Shown in pieces: positions 48,284-56,921 of a stretch of 64,000 bases of DNA. Position 1 is the first letter of the stretch, and each line of letters starts with the position of its first letter. The DNA is taken from assembly GCA_012295225.1 (NCBI GenBank), contig WMKK01000006.1, positions 186,001-250,000 of the forward strand, given 5' to 3'. The stretch is from Ostreococcus mediterraneus. Taxonomy: Eukaryota > Chlorophyta > Mamiellophyceae > Mamiellales > Bathycoccaceae. Below the pieces are notes generated by a model. That model ran no database searches, had not been told where the DNA came from, and worked only from the letters and a program-made list of their open reading frames with translations. The translations under genes and the position numbers were made by a program.

Positions 48284-49567
48284 ATGGAGCGCTACGATAA
48301 AGGTCGAACGCTCGGGGAGGGCACGTTCGGGGTCGTGTACGAAGCTCGAGTGAAAGAGGTGCGAGAGAGCGAGAGAGCTCTGTGTTGATTGACTGATTGA
48401 ATGAAGAATGATATGTTCACGAGCGTCGCGTGGTGTGATGCAGACAGAGAATGCGCGAAGACTGACGCGCGCTTCGTATTCGTGCGTCGAATGTCGCGCA
48501 CACAGACGAATCAGCTCGTGGCGATCAAAAAGATTCGTTTGGGAAAGTACCGCGAAGGCGTCAACTTTACCGCGATCCGCGAAATCAAACTGTTACAGGA
48601 GATCAAACACGCGCACGTCATCGAACTCGTGGATGTGTTTGCGCATAAAAAGAATTTGAATTTGGTGTTTGAGTTTTGTAGCAGTGATTTAGAGATGGTG
48701 ATTAAGGATAAGAGCGCGCCGTTGTCGGCAGCGGAGGTGAAGTCGTACGCGAAGATGACGCTCGAAGCGGTAAAGCATTGTCACGATAATTGGGTGATTC
48801 ATCGGGATTTGAAGCCGAATAACTTGTTGATAGCCCCCACTGGTTGTTTGAAGCTCGCAGATTTTGGTTTGGCGCGTATTTTTGGGTCGCCGGATAGACG
48901 GTTTACGCACCAAGTGTTTGCGCGTTGGTATCGCGCGCCAGAGTTGTTATTAGGCTCGAAAACGTACGGTCCAGGTGTGGATGTGTGGGCGGTGGGGTGC
49001 ATTTTTGCAGAACTCATGCTGCGGCGGCCATTCTTTGCGGGTTCATCGGATATTGATCAATTAGGAAGGGTGTACGCGGCACTCGGGACTCCGACGGAGA
49101 CGATTTGGCCAGGCGTATCGACATTGCCAGACTTCATCGAGTTCGTCTACGTCCCGCCGCCATCGTTGCGCGATACATTCCCGAACGAAACAGACGAGGC
49201 GATTGACCTGTTGAAGCAGATGCTCGCATACGACCCGAACAAGCGCTTGACGGCGGCGCAAGCGTTGGAGCACGCGTACTTTCATACCAAACCGGCGGCG
49301 CTGCCGTACGAGCAACTTCCCAAGCGCTTCGTCCCTCCGAGTGCACGACACGTGGACGAGTCACCAGACAACGCACGCGGCGCGTCTAATAGACAGTCGT
49401 TGAGTGGGCCGAAAACGGGCGAGAAACGTCGGTTAGACGACGACAACGCTCCGGGGACGTCAGATTCGACTGACCCGAATTTCCGCCCCAAGCTCGGCGA
49501 AGAAGATAGAGAACAATTGCGAAAGCGTAAAAACGCCCTGGACCAAGCCTTTGCCGACGCAGATTAG
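48284..49567 (+). CDS. CDKD: CDK-activating kinase CDKD/CDK7
   Basis: Exons 48284-48358 and 48506-49567 give 378 residues. The 147-base intron (donor GTGCGA, branch ACTGAC at 48461) lies just after the Gly-rich loop. The kinase has [20 protein letters not shown], the cyclin-helix [11 protein letters not shown] that marks CDK7/[12 protein letters not shown], and the activation loop [26 protein letters not shown] with the CDK7-type Ser and Thr. CDKD with cyclin H and MAT1 phosphorylates CDKs and, in TFIIH, RNA polymerase II. The C-terminal tail is basic. Confidence 0.93.
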
Positions 49568-49640
49568 ACATTTAGATGGTTTGACAATATCAAGCTAGTA
49601 GATTTAGTGTTACACACGAATGCTTTACGGGCAACGTACG

Positions 49641-50360
49641 TCAGCGCGTCGGCGCCGAAGCGGAAGCGGAAGCGGAAGCGGAAGCCGCAGAAGACGGTTG
49701 CGAACGCCGAGTCAATTCCTCCTGCATCGCCTTCAACTCCTCTGGATCAATGCTCGCTAAAATCTTCGGTCCCACATACGCCATAAAAAGCGACATCCAC
49801 ACCAACATAAACATCGGATTCATCACTAACGACCGCACCGTGACGCGCGCCGTCGGTTCAAAGTACTCGGCGCGACTCACCGCGACCAACTTTAAAGGCT
49901 TCGTATCCAGTGCCACGCTCGCGTCCTCGGCATACACCGCTTCAATCGTCCCCGCGGGCATGTCCCCCTCGTCGTCGTCCCCGTACACGCGCACGCGCAC
50001 GGGCGGGAACGTCAAACCGACGGCCAGCGCGTCCAACGCGTGCGTCCCGCTCGGTGCGTCTCGAATCACAAAACTCCCATCCCTCGTCACCGCCGCGCGA
50101 ATCTTACCGTGCGCATGCGTCGTGAGCGTGATGTGAACATCCTTTGTGTGCACGTTGGCGACTTTCAGCGCGGCGAGATCGACGACGCCGTCGATATCGT
50201 ACCTCGCCGTCGTCGCGAGCGCATCGCTCAGAGGTCGAGCGCGCGGTCTCAACGCCCCCATGGGCGCGGCGGCGGCGCCGAGCGCGACGAACGCGAGCGC
50301 GACGAACGCGAGGCATGCGTGTGCAACGGTTCGACGCGTGCGCGTGCGTGAGCGCGACAT
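49641..50360 (-). CDS. EMC7: ER membrane protein complex subunit 7
   Basis: 239 residues from ATG 50360. A signal peptide (VAHACLAFVALAFVALGAAAA) precedes a beta-sandwich lumenal domain (DIDGVVDLAALKV, AVTRDGSFVIRDAPSGTHAL, FPPVRVRV). Then come the membrane anchor (SLVMNPMFMLVWMSLFMAYVGPKIL) and the typical DPEELKAMQEEL tail. EMC inserts tail-anchored and multi-pass proteins into the ER membrane. The C-terminus ends in Ser-Ala dipeptides coded by a hexanucleotide repeat. Confidence 0.88.
   Translation of the reverse strand: MSRSRTRTRRTVAHACLAFVALAFVALGAAAAPMGALRPRARPLSDALATTARYDIDGVVDLAALKVANVHTKDVHITLTTHAHGKIRAAVTRDGSFVIRDAPSGTHALDALAVGLTFPPVRVRVYGDDDEGDMPAGTIEAVYAEDASVALDTKPLKLVAVSRAEYFEPTARVTVRSLVMNPMFMLVWMSLFMAYVGPKILASIDPEELKAMQEELTRRSQPSSAASASASASASAPTR
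49657..49686 (-). repeat. GAAGCG hexanucleotide tandem repeat
   Basis: Five head-to-tail six-base units (last one GAAGCC). They encode Ala-Ser dipeptides at the C-terminus of EMC7 and keep frame whatever the copy number. Confidence 0.9.
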
Positions 50361-50439
50361 GGTGCTCGCGCGGCACGGTGTGGCGCGTCGGCCCGCAGTT
50401 TGCCGCATTTTCCCGCGCGCGTGCTCTTCTCTCGTCGTC

Positions 50440-51909
50440 ATGCTCAACGACGACGTGTACGGTCGATGGAAGTCTCTCGTGCCGTTTTTGTACGACTGGT
50501 TCGCGAACACGCCCACGTCTTGGCCGTCGCTGTGCGTGCGTTGGGGCGACGTCGTCGAAAGCAATGAGTACAAAACCAAACAGCGCTTGTTTCTCACCGA
50601 GCAAGTGGACGATGCGACGACGTCGAGCGGGCGAGCGGTGCCGAATACCATTGTGGTGTGTCAGGCGGAGATTTTAAAGCCGCGCGTGGCGCCCGCGGAG
50701 GCGATGATTTTCGACGAATTCGCGAAGAGCCCGGTGTTGAAAAAGGAGCGAACGCTCGCGCACCCGGGGGAGGTGAATAGAATGCGATGCGTTCCGGGAC
50801 GTGAGCACGTGCTCGTGACGCATACGGATGCGCCAGAGTTGTTTGTGTATGATACGAGCGCGGCTGGAATGGGGAAGGCCGCGCAGGTGAAACGAGGGGA
50901 TGGGAGTAGTTACACGGCGCCGGCGTGCGCGTTGCGAGGACATACGGAGAACGCGGAGTACGCTTTAGCGATATCAGCGTGTGGAACGCGTATTGCGAGC
51001 GGAGGGAAGGATTCTCGCGTTCTTATATGGGACATGCGCGACGTGGAGAGCGCGGCGGTGGGCGAACGGCATAAAGGTGGCGATGCGAGTACGAGCGCGG
51101 CAGCCGTCGTCGGCGGAGGTTTGAGTAAAGCAGAGTTGGAGAAGCATCCGAACGTCTGGTCGCGTTTGGAGTTCAAAGGGCACACTGACACGATTGAAGA
51201 CGTGGTTTTTAATCCGCATAGCGCGCATGAATTGTGCTCGGTCGGTGATGATCGAAATGTGCTCTTTTGGGACGCGCGGACGAACAAAGAGGCGGGCGCG
51301 GCAAAGCTCGCGCACTCGGATGACATTCACGCCGTGGGTTGGAGCGTACACGACGCACATGTGTTAGTCACGGGGAGTAAAGATACAACAGTGAAAGTAT
51401 GGGATCGCCGCACCTTGTCAGACTCCTCCGTGCGCCCGATGTATGAATTCGACACTCACATTGATAGCGTGCTGTGTGTGGACATGAACCCGGCGGCTCG
51501 CGGCGTTTTCATGACTGCAGATGAAGTCGGACGAATCAATGTGTTCGATTACACCAAAGTTGGCGCCGAACAAACCGCTGAACAGTCAATTGCAGGGCCG
51601 CCGCAGCTGATATTTCAGCATTGCGGTCATCGTGGGACGGTTTGGGATATTGCGTGGAACCCTTACGATCCGTGGACCGTAGCGAGCACATCCGTCGGCG
51701 ACAATCAAAACACGCTTCAACTCTGGCGCATTAATGATTTGATTTACCGTCCAGAAGAGGAATGTCTAGAAGAGCTCATGCATCATCGAGATGTGATTTG
51801 TCCGCGCAGTAAGAGTGACAAGAGCAAAAAGCAACGTAAAGAAGACGACAGGGCTGCGGATGAAGACATGATTAGAGAGGATACGCCCACGGGAAATAAA
51901 GAAAAATGA
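50440..51909 (+). CDS. WD40 histone-binding protein, MSI4/FVE (RBBP4/7) type
   Basis: 489 residues from ATG 50440. The N-terminal helix YGRWKSLVPFLYDWFANTPTSWPSL and the following RLFLTEQ are the histone H4-binding helix and first strand of the MSI/RBBP family. NTIVVCQAEILKPRV and KTLAHPGEVNRMR-like segments (here ERTLAHPGEVNRMRC) match plant MSI4/FVE, as does the total length. Seven blades follow. FVE acts in histone deacetylase and PRC2-like complexes. A second in-frame ATG at 50359 overlaps the start codon of the opposite EMC7 gene; translation from there would add an Arg/Cys-rich 27 residues. Confidence 0.87.
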   Translation: MLNDDVYGRWKSLVPFLYDWFANTPTSWPSLCVRWGDVVESNEYKTKQRLFLTEQVDDATTSSGRAVPNTIVVCQAEILKPRVAPAEAMIFDEFAKSPVLKKERTLAHPGEVNRMRCVPGREHVLVTHTDAPELFVYDTSAAGMGKAAQVKRGDGSSYTAPACALRGHTENAEYALAISACGTRIASGGKDSRVLIWDMRDVESAAVGERHKGGDASTSAAAVVGGGLSKAELEKHPNVWSRLEFKGHTDTIEDVVFNPHSAHELCSVGDDRNVLFWDARTNKEAGAAKLAHSDDIHAVGWSVHDAHVLVTGSKDTTVKVWDRRTLSDSSVRPMYEFDTHIDSVLCVDMNPAARGVFMTADEVGRINVFDYTKVGAEQTAEQSIAGPPQLIFQHCGHRGTVWDIAWNPYDPWTVASTSVGDNQNTLQLWRINDLIYRPEEECLEELMHHRDVICPRSKSDKSKKQRKEDDRAADEDMIREDTPTGNKEK

Positions 51910-51997
51910 AATGATATTGATACAACTTGTACGAACACTAGTAGCCTAGACTCTGATTGATATCTACTATAGAGAATTTTGATAAAACCATGTAACG

Positions 51998-53671
51998 TCA
52001 TCCGCGCTCCGATCCGAGAGCACCCAAACCGACACGCTTGCCCCGAGTCATAGCCAACACCGGTTCACTAATACCTTCGCGCCCGGGCGTGCCCACGCCC
52101 GAGCCTTCGCCTTGGAACCCCATCTTAGCAAGCATTTTCGAGCCGAACCCTGTGGTGTGCGCCTCAAATGCACCGAATTTGTGCCCGCCACCGACGACGA
52201 CGCCCCGTTTCTTGGCACGCACCTTCTCGACGTACTCTCGGTCGCGCGCCTGTGCCTCGGCGGCGCGCCTTGACCCACGATTGGCGTACAGCACTGGTGC
52301 AGCTGGCACATTATTATCGTTTGCGACACCGCCCGCGTCGTCTTCCTCGTCATCGACGTCATCCGAGTTTGAAATCGTCGGAGGTTCTTCGCCGGCGACG
52401 CCGCCAGAAACAAAAGTCACCGTCGATTTCATGCGCCGCTCGCGCTTGTTTGGTGGACGCTGCCGCCCTGGTTTTACATCCTTATCGAAAGTCTTACGGA
52501 GCATATTTTCCGCTTTTGCGTAATCAAACCCGTTCGGTGTTACTCGCGAGCCGCGCTCGCAGTGCACGACAGCGTGTCGACGCTTTCCGCCGCCTCGAAT
52601 CTCAAGTGAGCATCGATGCGCCTTGGCGAGTACGTTTATCACCTCAAGCGGTGGCGACGTCGTCATCTGATACTTGCGATGCGCGCTCGATGCGGCTGGA
52701 GAAAAACCAACGTACGCCACGCCGGCGCTGATCGCCGCCGAGATAGCCGACGACCACTTTTCAACCATGCGCTCGGCGGCATCCGGCGCGGCGTCGACGA
52801 CGTACGCCTCTTTCATCTTCGCCACCTCAACCCGAAACATGCCTAGCGCTCGATGGTGCGCGTCTTCGTCCTCGCTCGACGACGATACCATTCCCGGCTC
52901 ACGTCGTCCGTTTCCGTCGACATTCATGTTTGAAATTAAACGCAACTCGCGAAGTGCCCAATTCGCGTCGTCTTCATCGTCCTCCTCCTCCTCATCATCA
53001 TCGTCATCTTCCCCATCTTCAGACTCTCCAAACTCGCCCATGGACCCATCACTACTGTCGCTAAACTCATCCAGCCGCAAACGCGCGTTCTCGGCGTAAT
53101 CCATGGCGATGTCTAAATCAACGTCTGAGTCGCTCACGAACGCGCGTTCGTCCTCGTCCTCGCTCGACCAATCCTCCTCGTCCGTGTCCTCCGAACTCGA
53201 CGCTTCCGCGACATCCCGCGTCGAGCGTACGTCGCGCACCACGCCTTCATCAGCGTAATCGTACGCGAACGACGCGCCGAACGCATCCCGCTCGGTCGAG
53301 CCACCGCCTCTATCGACGACGACGCGAACGCCGCCAACCATCATCACCTCGCCCTCGTCCCCACCACCCTCTCGCCGCGCCACATCCGGCACGCGACCGC
53401 GACCGCGCCCACCTCGCGCGCGACCGCCGCGACCGCCGCGACCGCCGCGACCGCCTCGCGCGTCGCCCTCGTCGTCATCATCGTCGTCGCTCGAGCTCCA
53501 GTTGATGATTTCATCATCGGTATACCGTCGTCGTCGAGCGCCGGGCGCGCCCACGGAGGCGCCACCGACGGCGTCATCGACGCGCCTGCCTCCGCGCCCG
53601 CGTCCGCGACCGGACGCGCGCGCCCAGACCGCGGGACGGCGCGTCGCGGACGACCGACTGCGACGCGGCAT
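51998..53671 (-). CDS. G-patch and R3H protein, SQS1-like
   Basis: 557 residues. The first 230 residues are RGG-rich (GGRGGRGGRGG) and then very acidic with many Ser (SSEDTDEEDWSSEDEDE). A nucleic-acid-binding R3H-like segment follows (VINVLAKAHRCSLEIRGGGKRRHAVVHCE). The C-terminus is a full G-patch, from AHTTGFGSKMLAKMGFQGEGSG to GLGALG. Yeast Sqs1/Pfa1 has this layout and activates the helicase Prp43 in splicing and ribosome assembly. The start ATG at 53671 is 90 bases from that of the divergent thioredoxin-like gene. Confidence 0.85.
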   Translation of the reverse strand: MPRRSRSSATRRPAVWARASGRGRGRGGRRVDDAVGGASVGAPGARRRRYTDDEIINWSSSDDDDDDEGDARGGRGGRGGRGGRARGGRGRGRVPDVARREGGGDEGEVMMVGGVRVVVDRGGGSTERDAFGASFAYDYADEGVVRDVRSTRDVAEASSSEDTDEEDWSSEDEDERAFVSDSDVDLDIAMDYAENARLRLDEFSDSSDGSMGEFGESEDGEDDDDDEEEEDDEDDANWALRELRLISNMNVDGNGRREPGMVSSSSEDEDAHHRALGMFRVEVAKMKEAYVVDAAPDAAERMVEKWSSAISAAISAGVAYVGFSPAASSAHRKYQMTTSPPLEVINVLAKAHRCSLEIRGGGKRRHAVVHCERGSRVTPNGFDYAKAENMLRKTFDKDVKPGRQRPPNKRERRMKSTVTFVSGGVAGEEPPTISNSDDVDDEEDDAGGVANDNNVPAAPVLYANRGSRRAAEAQARDREYVEKVRAKKRGVVVGGGHKFGAFEAHTTGFGSKMLAKMGFQGEGSGVGTPGREGISEPVLAMTRGKRVGLGALGSERG

Positions 53672-53760
53672 TGGACGCGTCAGACAGTGACGCGCGCCCG
53701 CCGTGTCGCGGGTGTCCTCGTCGCCTCGCGCGCGGTGGTCGCGGTCGCGCGCGCGACGCG

Positions 53761-54722
53761 ATGAAGCAGGCGCGAGCGCACGTTCGGCGCGCGCGTTCGG
53801 GACGCGCGTCGACGGCGCGCGCGATGGCGCTGGTTATCGTGGCGACGTTGGCGATGTCGCATGAAGTTCGAGGTGCGTGTGTACGACGCGTCCAACGCGC
53901 GCGCGCGCGCTTGACGAGACACGAAAGGTGCGCGACGCGTAAACTCACGTGTTCTGTCGTGTCGATGCGTGCGCAGGCGGTATCGTGGCCAAGGCGCTGG
54001 TGAAGGCGGCGAGGCAAGCGACCAAGGCGTCGGCGGAGCGCGAGGCGCGCGGCGAACGGGCGGACGGTTGGTTCGAGCGCGCCGTGGATTGGGCGCGAGA
54101 GAAAGCGCGCGCGCAGCTGCGGAAAGATGACGATGCGCCCGAAACCGTGGTGGCGTTTGATGCGCGGAGTGATGAGGATGTGGATGAGGCGTGGGACGCG
54201 GGCGAAGACGAAGAGGCACTCGCGGATAGAAATGACGACGGAGACGATGGAGACGGCGACGGCGGTGCGCGGCCGCGAGAGTCCGATGGCGAAGGGTTAG
54301 GCATTCGCGTTCTCTACGAAGACACGTTCGAGGATGTCACGGCTCGCGCGCGAATGATGTCGTGCGACGCGGGCTCGACAGACGCCGTCGACTCGCCCGC
54401 GCGGTGGCTCATTGCCCTCTGCGCGCGCACATCCCAGACGTGCCGCGCGCTCGCACCGGAACTCGCATTACTTAGTCATGATAGCGCGTTCGCGCCCGAA
54501 GACGCATCGGGATATGGTGTAGGATGGATAGATTGTACGTCGGACGCGAGCCGAGCGTGGTGCGTCGAGCGCTTCGACGTGCGCGCCGTCCCGAAAATCA
54601 TCGCCATCCTTCCAGGTGGTGGCGAAATAGCATACGACGGCACGTTCGAGGGCGCATACGTGCACGCCATTCGCGCGTGGGCGCTCGAGCGCGGTGAAGA
54701 AAGCGGTAGTTGTAGCAGTTGA
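53761..54722 (+). CDS. Secretory thioredoxin-fold protein with SxxC site
   Basis: Exons 53761-53872 and 53977-54722 give 285 residues. The 104-base intron has donor GTGCGT; its best branch site, ACTCAC at 53943, is not the usual word. A basic leader and hydrophobic core (MALVIVATLAM) suggest a signal peptide. Residues 85-145 are acidic. The C-terminal 140 residues are thioredoxin-like: WLIALCARTSQTCRALAPEL with S190-Q-T-C193 where an oxidoreductase has C-x-x-C, and a cis-Pro-like V242-P243. Loss of the first Cys suggests a monothiol or non-redox member, for example a PDI-like chaperone. Confidence 0.7.
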
Positions 54723-54796
54723 ATCGGTAAAAGTTAGTTGGACCGAGTAGAGTCTTCTCTCCATTCGACGACGCGCGTCTCGGCGCCGCGCGCGCC

Positions 54797-55975
54797 ATGG
54801 CGACTCGTCCCGCGCACACACGAGCGCCGCACGCGCGCGTCACTCGCGTGCGGCGCGTGCGCGCGCTCGTCGCGCGCGGCTCGAGGCTTGAGCCGCCGCC
54901 GCAAACGTCCCGACTCGTAGAGTACTACTCTGGCATCGGCGCCGTGCGTCTCGCACTCGAAGCGTGCACCGACGTCACGCGCGCGGTAGCGATAGATAAT
55001 TCGGACGCTGCCAACGCGGTGTATGCCGCAAACTTTGGCGACGTGCCGCGGCGGGGAAACATTGAGCACGCCGACGCGGACAAGACGCTCGCCGCGGTGT
55101 CGCTCGGTAGCGAGGATGCGTACGACGACGTCGTATGGACCATGGCGCCGCCGTGTCAACCGTACACGAGACGTGGTAAAGGACTGGCGAGCGACGACCC
55201 GCGCGCTCGAAGCTTTGCGAGCGTGTTGAGTGCTATCGAAAGGGGCTTGCGCGTGGCTCCGAGCCGTGTGTTTATAGAAAACGTCCGAGGTTTTGAAGTA
55301 TCCGAATCGCGACGACGGTGCGTGCGCGCGTTGCGCGCGTGCGGGTACGACGTGAAAGAAATAATCATAAGCCCGACTGCGCTGGGGATTCCGTATACGC
55401 GAGAGCGTTATTATTTAATGGCGTCTTTGCGTGGCTTCAACGACGCGGCGGCTACGCCGCATCCGGCATTCGCGGGACGTATGATCGATGATGACGGCGC
55501 GTTCATCGACCCGCATACCGCCTTACATGTCGAATGTGCGCAACTTGATGCGTACGTGGATTCTACCGGTCGAAGTATCGACACCGAGTCATTGACGCTC
55601 AAGCCAGAGACTGTGCGAAACTACTGGAAGTTTCTCGATGTGGTCACGCCGGCTTCGCGACGATGCGCAACATTCACCGCAGGCTATGCGTCGACCGTAT
55701 TCGGTGGCTCGGTACTGCTGACAAATGAGGATTTGGCACGCGAGCTCGACGTCGATGCAAATTCGGGAACGGCACGGATTCGCGAACGCGACGTCGAACG
55801 ATTCGTAGGCCATTTGCGTTGGTTTGACGTCGAAGAAATAAAACGAATTCACGGCGTACGAGAGTCGTTTTCTTTCGAAGTTGCCACGAAGAAGAAGTCT
55901 TTATTCCTGTTAGGAAACTCGGTGTCGGTGGATGTCGTGCGCGAGCTGCTGTCGTATCTAGTGCGCGCCGGATAA
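54797..55975 (+). CDS. DNMT2/TRDMT1 tRNA (cytosine-5) methyltransferase
   Basis: 392 residues. Motif I VEYYSGIGAVRLALE, motif IV APPCQPYTRRGKG with catalytic Cys120, motif VI ENVRGFEVS, motif VIII-like RERYYLMA, the target region with ATFTAGYAS, and the closing LGNSVSVDVVRELL are in DNMT2 order and length. It methylates C38 of tRNA-Asp and others. The N-terminal 38 residues are Arg/Ala/His-rich and may be an organelle signal; a nearby alternative start would remove them. No large N-terminal regulatory region of DNMT1 or DNMT3 type is present. Confidence 0.92.
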   Translation: MATRPAHTRAPHARVTRVRRVRALVARGSRLEPPPQTSRLVEYYSGIGAVRLALEACTDVTRAVAIDNSDAANAVYAANFGDVPRRGNIEHADADKTLAAVSLGSEDAYDDVVWTMAPPCQPYTRRGKGLASDDPRARSFASVLSAIERGLRVAPSRVFIENVRGFEVSESRRRCVRALRACGYDVKEIIISPTALGIPYTRERYYLMASLRGFNDAAATPHPAFAGRMIDDDGAFIDPHTALHVECAQLDAYVDSTGRSIDTESLTLKPETVRNYWKFLDVVTPASRRCATFTAGYASTVFGGSVLLTNEDLARELDVDANSGTARIRERDVERFVGHLRWFDVEEIKRIHGVRESFSFEVATKKKSLFLLGNSVSVDVVRELLSYLVRAG

Positions 55976-56050
55976 TGCCGTCTGTCGCGCTTTTGTAGCA
56001 TTATTAGTCTCGTTAGTCATAGACTTAGATTACACTCGTGTGCGGTTGAT

Positions 56051-56842
56051 TTACTTTGGCACGATTTCGCCATACATGATGATTGGCCCGGCGTTTCCAT
56101 CGTTCTCCTCGGTTTCAAAATCATCCGCACCCGCGCGAATAACAACCGAACGACCGCCAATGTAATTGGACGTCCCCGGCTTGAGCGTCGTGTACAAATC
56201 CTTCACAGTCGTCGTAGACACCCCATCGTCGGTAGCAACGATGTTCCCCAAATCACCAATGTGACGGTTAAGAACGCATCCATCGTACAACCCATGGCAC
56301 GCGGACGCTCCAAACTTTTTAACAGACGTCGGCCCACGGTGAGGTCTGCTATCCGGATTGTAGCTCTTTCCCGTGCACGCCCCTTCGGCATCGCAATTCG
56401 CCACGTCGCCGTTTTCATGAATATTAAACCCATGTTTCCCGGCGGATAATCCCTTAATATTCGCTTTGGCCACGACGACCTCTTGATTCGATCGGTTAAC
56501 CTCCGTCGTAAACGTCACCGTCCCGCTCGCGCCCGCGCCAGACTTCGTAGGTGTCAACACCGCCACGTACTCCGTCGCCGCCTTTGCAACCGCCGGTGCG
56601 GGCGTCGCGGCGACGACGAACGCCGCGGTGTTTAACGACGCGATGACAGAGACGAACGCGCGCGTCGTGCGCGCGCTGAACGCGTCGAGCGCAGAGTTAT
56701 CCATGTCATCACGCGATGACGTGGACGCCTTGGCGCTGACGGACGCGCGACGCGTGATGTGCACAGCGCCGCGAACGCGCGGTGCGCAAGAAACGCATGT
56801 GATGGTCTTCGTCGTCGTTGGGGCGTTTGCGAGCGCGAACAT
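56051..56842 (-). CDS. Cu/Zn superoxide dismutase-fold protein lacking most copper ligands
   Basis: 263 residues. The first 88 form a bipartite plastid leader: a basic stretch, then ARTTRAFVSVIASLNTAAFVVAATPAPAVAKA, which ends in an AxA-type site suited to thylakoid lumen import. The mature part is the SOD beta-barrel. Aligned to bovine SOD1, copper ligands His46, His63 and His120 are N140, S160 and R236; only His48 (H142) stays. Zinc ligands His71, His80 and Asp83 are kept (H168, H194, D197). The active-site Arg in the GNAG motif is Ile, and the second disulfide Cys is gone. It is unlikely to be a dismutase. Confidence 0.85.
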   Translation of the reverse strand: MFALANAPTTTKTITCVSCAPRVRGAVHITRRASVSAKASTSSRDDMDNSALDAFSARTTRAFVSVIASLNTAAFVVAATPAPAVAKAATEYVAVLTPTKSGAGASGTVTFTTEVNRSNQEVVVAKANIKGLSAGKHGFNIHENGDVANCDAEGACTGKSYNPDSRPHRGPTSVKKFGASACHGLYDGCVLNRHIGDLGNIVATDDGVSTTTVKDLYTTLKPGTSNYIGGRSVVIRAGADDFETEENDGNAGPIIMYGEIVPK

Positions 56843-56921
56843 GTCCTGCGTCGTGCGTCAAAGAATGCGGACGAGCGCGCGCTGCGTCCTCGCGTGCGTC
56901 CTCACAGTGACGCGTGCGTCC

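Noticed and set aside
53574-54017. Arg/Ala-rich ORF over the thioredoxin-like gene's first exon
   Set aside because: It overlaps both divergent starts and has no domain; caused by high GC.
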